Shown here: positions 6,301-7,965 of the stretch, in pieces | Numbering within the stretch: position 1 is the stretch's first letter | How the letters are laid out: the number at the start of each line of letters is the position of its first letter | Origin: Chthoniobacterales bacterium | Lineage (GTDB): Bacteria > Verrucomicrobiota > Verrucomicrobiia > Chthoniobacterales > JACTMZ01 | DNA length: 7,965 nucleotides | Assembly (NCBI GenBank): GCA_017853515.1 | Contig: JAFMJK010000093.1 | Span: 1-7,965 of the forward strand | Reading direction: 5' to 3' | Notes under the pieces: model-generated | Databases searched by the model: none | What the model saw: only the letters and a program-made list of their open reading frames with translations | What the model was told of the DNA's origin: nothing | Translations under genes and position numbers: made by a program

Positions 6301-6310
6301 GACAGCCTTC

Positions 6311-6331
6311 TTTCCGGGCTTGACCCGGGAG
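6311..6331. repeat. GC hairpin in the DUF1802-bamA intergenic region
   Basis: CCGGG (6314-6318) and CCCGG (6324-6328) pair around a five-base loop CTTGA. Three outer pairs (one T-A and two T-G) extend the stem to eight. On the minus strand the core reads CCCGGGTCAAGCCCGG, which resembles, from memory, the core of palindromic intergenic repeats common in some proteobacteria. It overlaps the likely -35 of the bamA promoter. It may be a REP-like remnant, a regulatory palindrome or chance. Confidence 0.35.
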
Positions 6332-6351
6332 CCCCGATCCAGCACTTAAAT
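6320..6351 (+). promoter_or_regulatory. Weak candidate promoter for bamA
   Basis: TTGACC at 6320-6325 matches the sigma-70 -35 consensus at five of six positions. An AT-rich patch in an otherwise GC-rich spacer, ACTTAAAT at 6344-6351, is the only -10-like sequence: ACTTAA gives an 18-base spacer, while TTAAAT would need 20. Transcription would start near 6358, giving a leader of about 40 bases before the bamA ATG at 6396. The hairpin at 6311-6331 covers the -35. Confidence 0.3.
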
Positions 6352-6395
6352 CGCGTTTCCGCGCCCTCCGGCGCCCCGCCAACCACCCGATCCCG

Positions 6396-7965
6396 ATGAT
6401 TTTCCGCGCGCTCCTGAGCCTTCTCCTATTGGCCGCTGCGACAGTTGCCTCCTTCGCGCAGCTGGCCGCGCCTCCGGCCGGTCCCGTGGTCAAGGCGATC
6501 GCGGTGGATTATGTCGGCCCCGAAACGATCAGCCGCGAACGCGTTCTGGCCAACCTCAAAACGCAAGTGGGCGACACCTATTCCGAGCGCTTGGCCGAGG
6601 AAGATGTGAAGACACTTTTCGCCACGGGCGATGTGGCCAACGTGCGCATCTTCGCCCAGCCGCAGGATGACGGCGTCAAAGTCACCGTGCTCCTGCAGGG
6701 CCGCTCGACCGTCACCGAAGTCCTCATCGAAGGCGCGACGGAGATCAGCCCGGACCGCTTGCGCCGCGAACTCACCTACAAAGTCGGCGATCGTTTGAGC
6801 GAGGAGCAGGTCGAGAAATCCCGCCAAGCCATGGTCGAGATGTACCAGGACCGCAATTTCGGCGAGGTCAGCATCACCACGCGCATCCAGACGGACGATC
6901 GCACGGGCGACTCGCGGGTGGTTTACACGGTGAGCGAAGGGAGCAAGCAGGTGGTCAAGCGCATCAGCTTCAACGGCAATGATGCCGTGCTGGCCAAAGA
7001 CCTGCGCAAGGCGATGAAGACCAAGACGGCCAACCTGCTTTCCATCTTGAACAAGAGCGGCCGCCTCGTCCCCGCCCAACTCGAGGAAGACCGCACGGCC
7101 ATCCGCACCGTGTATCAGAACCGCGGTTTTGCCGACGTGCAGGTCACCGAGGTGCAGGTCGTGCCGATATCGGGCAACGGCGTCGAGCTGGTCTACACGA
7201 TCGTCGAGGGCCAGCAGTATTCCGTGGCGCAGCTCAAGCTTGACGGCGTTCTCGTCGCTTCGGCCGACGAACTCAGGGCGAAGCTCAAGATGACGGACGG
7301 GTCGCTCTACACGCCCGACGGCATGAATGCCGACATGAAAACGCTGCGCGACTTCTACGGCACGCAGGGTTACATCGAGGCGAACATCATCCCGGAAATT
7401 TCCCCGGTCGGCGCGGGGCAGGTCAACCTCACCTACCGCATCGACGAAGGCACGCAATCCTACGTCAACCTGATCAACATCCAGGGCAACACGCGCACCA
7501 AGGACCACGTCATCCGCCGCGAATTGGCCGTCTCGCCCGGCGACGTCTACGACACCGTGCTCGTCGACGTGAGCAAGCAGCGCCTCGAGAACCTCAACTA
7601 TTTCTCGCAGGTCCAGACTGTGCCGACCGACACGATGATTCCCGGGCGCAAGGACCTCAATGTCATCGTCGAGGAGAAGCGCACCGGTTCGTTCAACTTC
7701 GGCGCGGGCTTCAGCACGATCGACAGCCTCGTCGGCTTCGCCGAAATCCAGCAGACCAACTTCGACCTTTTCGGTTGGCCCGATTTCGTCGGCGGCGGCC
7801 AGCGCCTGCGCATCCGCGGACAATACGGTATCGAGCGTGCCGACGCCGTGGTGTCCTTCACCGAGCCCTGGTTCCTCGGGCAGCAACTCTCGCTCGGCAC
7901 GGAACTTTTCTACCGCGAAGCGAGCTTCCTCAGTCCGCTCTACAACCAGTCGAACTACGGCGGCG
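6396..7965 (+). CDS. bamA: Outer membrane protein assembly factor BamA, 3' end outside the window
   Basis: The first 523 codons of an Omp85-family protein, open to the window edge. BamA folds and inserts beta-barrel proteins into the outer membrane as the core of the BAM complex. A signal peptide covers about residues 1-21 (MIFR, then a Leu/Ala-rich core, likely cut after ASFA before Q22). Five POTRA domains follow at roughly 33-104, 105-184, 185-274, 275-354 and 355-430. Each has a beta-strand start, a YxxxGF/FG-type turn (MYQDRNFG at 149-156, VYQNRGF at 239-245, DFYGTQGY at 319-326) and a closing strand ending in EG. The barrel starts near 431 (GSFNFGAGFST) and includes FTEPWFLG at 488-495, typical of Omp85 proteins. 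Five POTRAs separate it from TamA (three). The ATG at 6396 is the natural start of the signal peptide; no Shine-Dalgarno site precedes it. The opposite strand has a 486-codon open frame that I treat as a shadow. Confidence 0.95.
   Translation, partial: MIFRALLSLLLLAAATVASFAQLAAPPAGPVVKAIAVDYVGPETISRERVLANLKTQVGDTYSERLAEEDVKTLFATGDVANVRIFAQPQDDGVKVTVLLQGRSTVTEVLIEGATEISPDRLRRELTYKVGDRLSEEQVEKSRQAMVEMYQDRNFGEVSITTRIQTDDRTGDSRVVYTVSEGSKQVVKRISFNGNDAVLAKDLRKAMKTKTANLLSILNKSGRLVPAQLEEDRTAIRTVYQNRGFADVQVTEVQVVPISGNGVELVYTIVEGQQYSVAQLKLDGVLVASADELRAKLKMTDGSLYTPDGMNADMKTLRDFYGTQGYIEANIIPEISPVGAGQVNLTYRIDEGTQSYVNLINIQGNTRTKDHVIRRELAVSPGDVYDTVLVDVSKQRLENLNYFSQVQTVPTDTMIPGRKDLNVIVEEKRTGSFNFGAGFSTIDSLVGFAEIQQTNFDLFGWPDFVGGGQRLRIRGQYGIERADAVVSFTEPWFLGQQLSLGTELFYREASFLSPLYNQSNYGG

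Noticed and set aside
6426..7886. A 486-codon minus-strand open frame opposite bamA
   Set aside because: The plus strand here reads as a continuous BamA with signal peptide, five POTRA domains and barrel start. The antisense product is a low-complexity run rich in Asp, Ala, Glu, Val, His and Leu with no recognisable domain, as expected from the GC-rich codon bias of the true gene.

Overview
The window is GC-rich (low-to-mid 60s % by eye) and almost fully coding. It comes from a diderm (Gram-negative-type) bacterium, because it carries an outer-membrane BamA with five POTRA domains. The high G+C at third codon positions, the scarcity of clear Shine-Dalgarno sites and the flavour of several proteins (the Nramp variant, the GT4 glycosyltransferase, the stand-alone DUF1802 protein) would suit Verrucomicrobiota or a related phylum. 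That placement is inference from memory, not a demonstrated assignment.

Layout. Six genes lie on the minus strand and read right to left from about 6263 to 149: a DUF1802 protein (5706-6263), thioredoxin reductase trxB (4700-5620), a GT4-type glycosyltransferase (3510-4670), a GNAT acetyltransferase (2821-3495), a divergent Nramp-like transporter (1345-2676) and a PatB/MalY-type C-S lyase (149-1294, GTG start). A further minus-strand gene may begin at 57 and leave the window. On the plus strand, bamA starts at 6396 and runs off the right edge. It has no stop in the window, and a long antisense frame (6426-7886) mimics a gene over it.

How the genes relate. trxB, the glycosyltransferase and the GNAT gene are spaced by 29 and 14 bases and look like one transcription unit. 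The transporter and the C-S lyase are 50 bases apart and may form a second unit, after a 144-base gap. DUF1802 and bamA are divergent across 132 bases. Most of these are ordinary housekeeping or accessory functions, and I see no defence system, mobile element, CRISPR array, tRNA or rRNA.

The points most worth a second look are: (i) two matching promoter-like boxes in front of DUF1802 and trxB that put the -10 hexamer only 8-9 bases before the ATG, suggesting leaderless mRNAs; (ii) the Nramp-like transporter, whose canonical metal-binding residues are replaced; (iii) small sequence structures: a heptamer repeat, a perfect 15-base palindrome just inside the glycosyltransferase gene, a GC hairpin over the likely bamA promoter, and a canonical A-AAA-AAG slip site in the GNAT gene. 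None of this amounts to a demonstrated new system.
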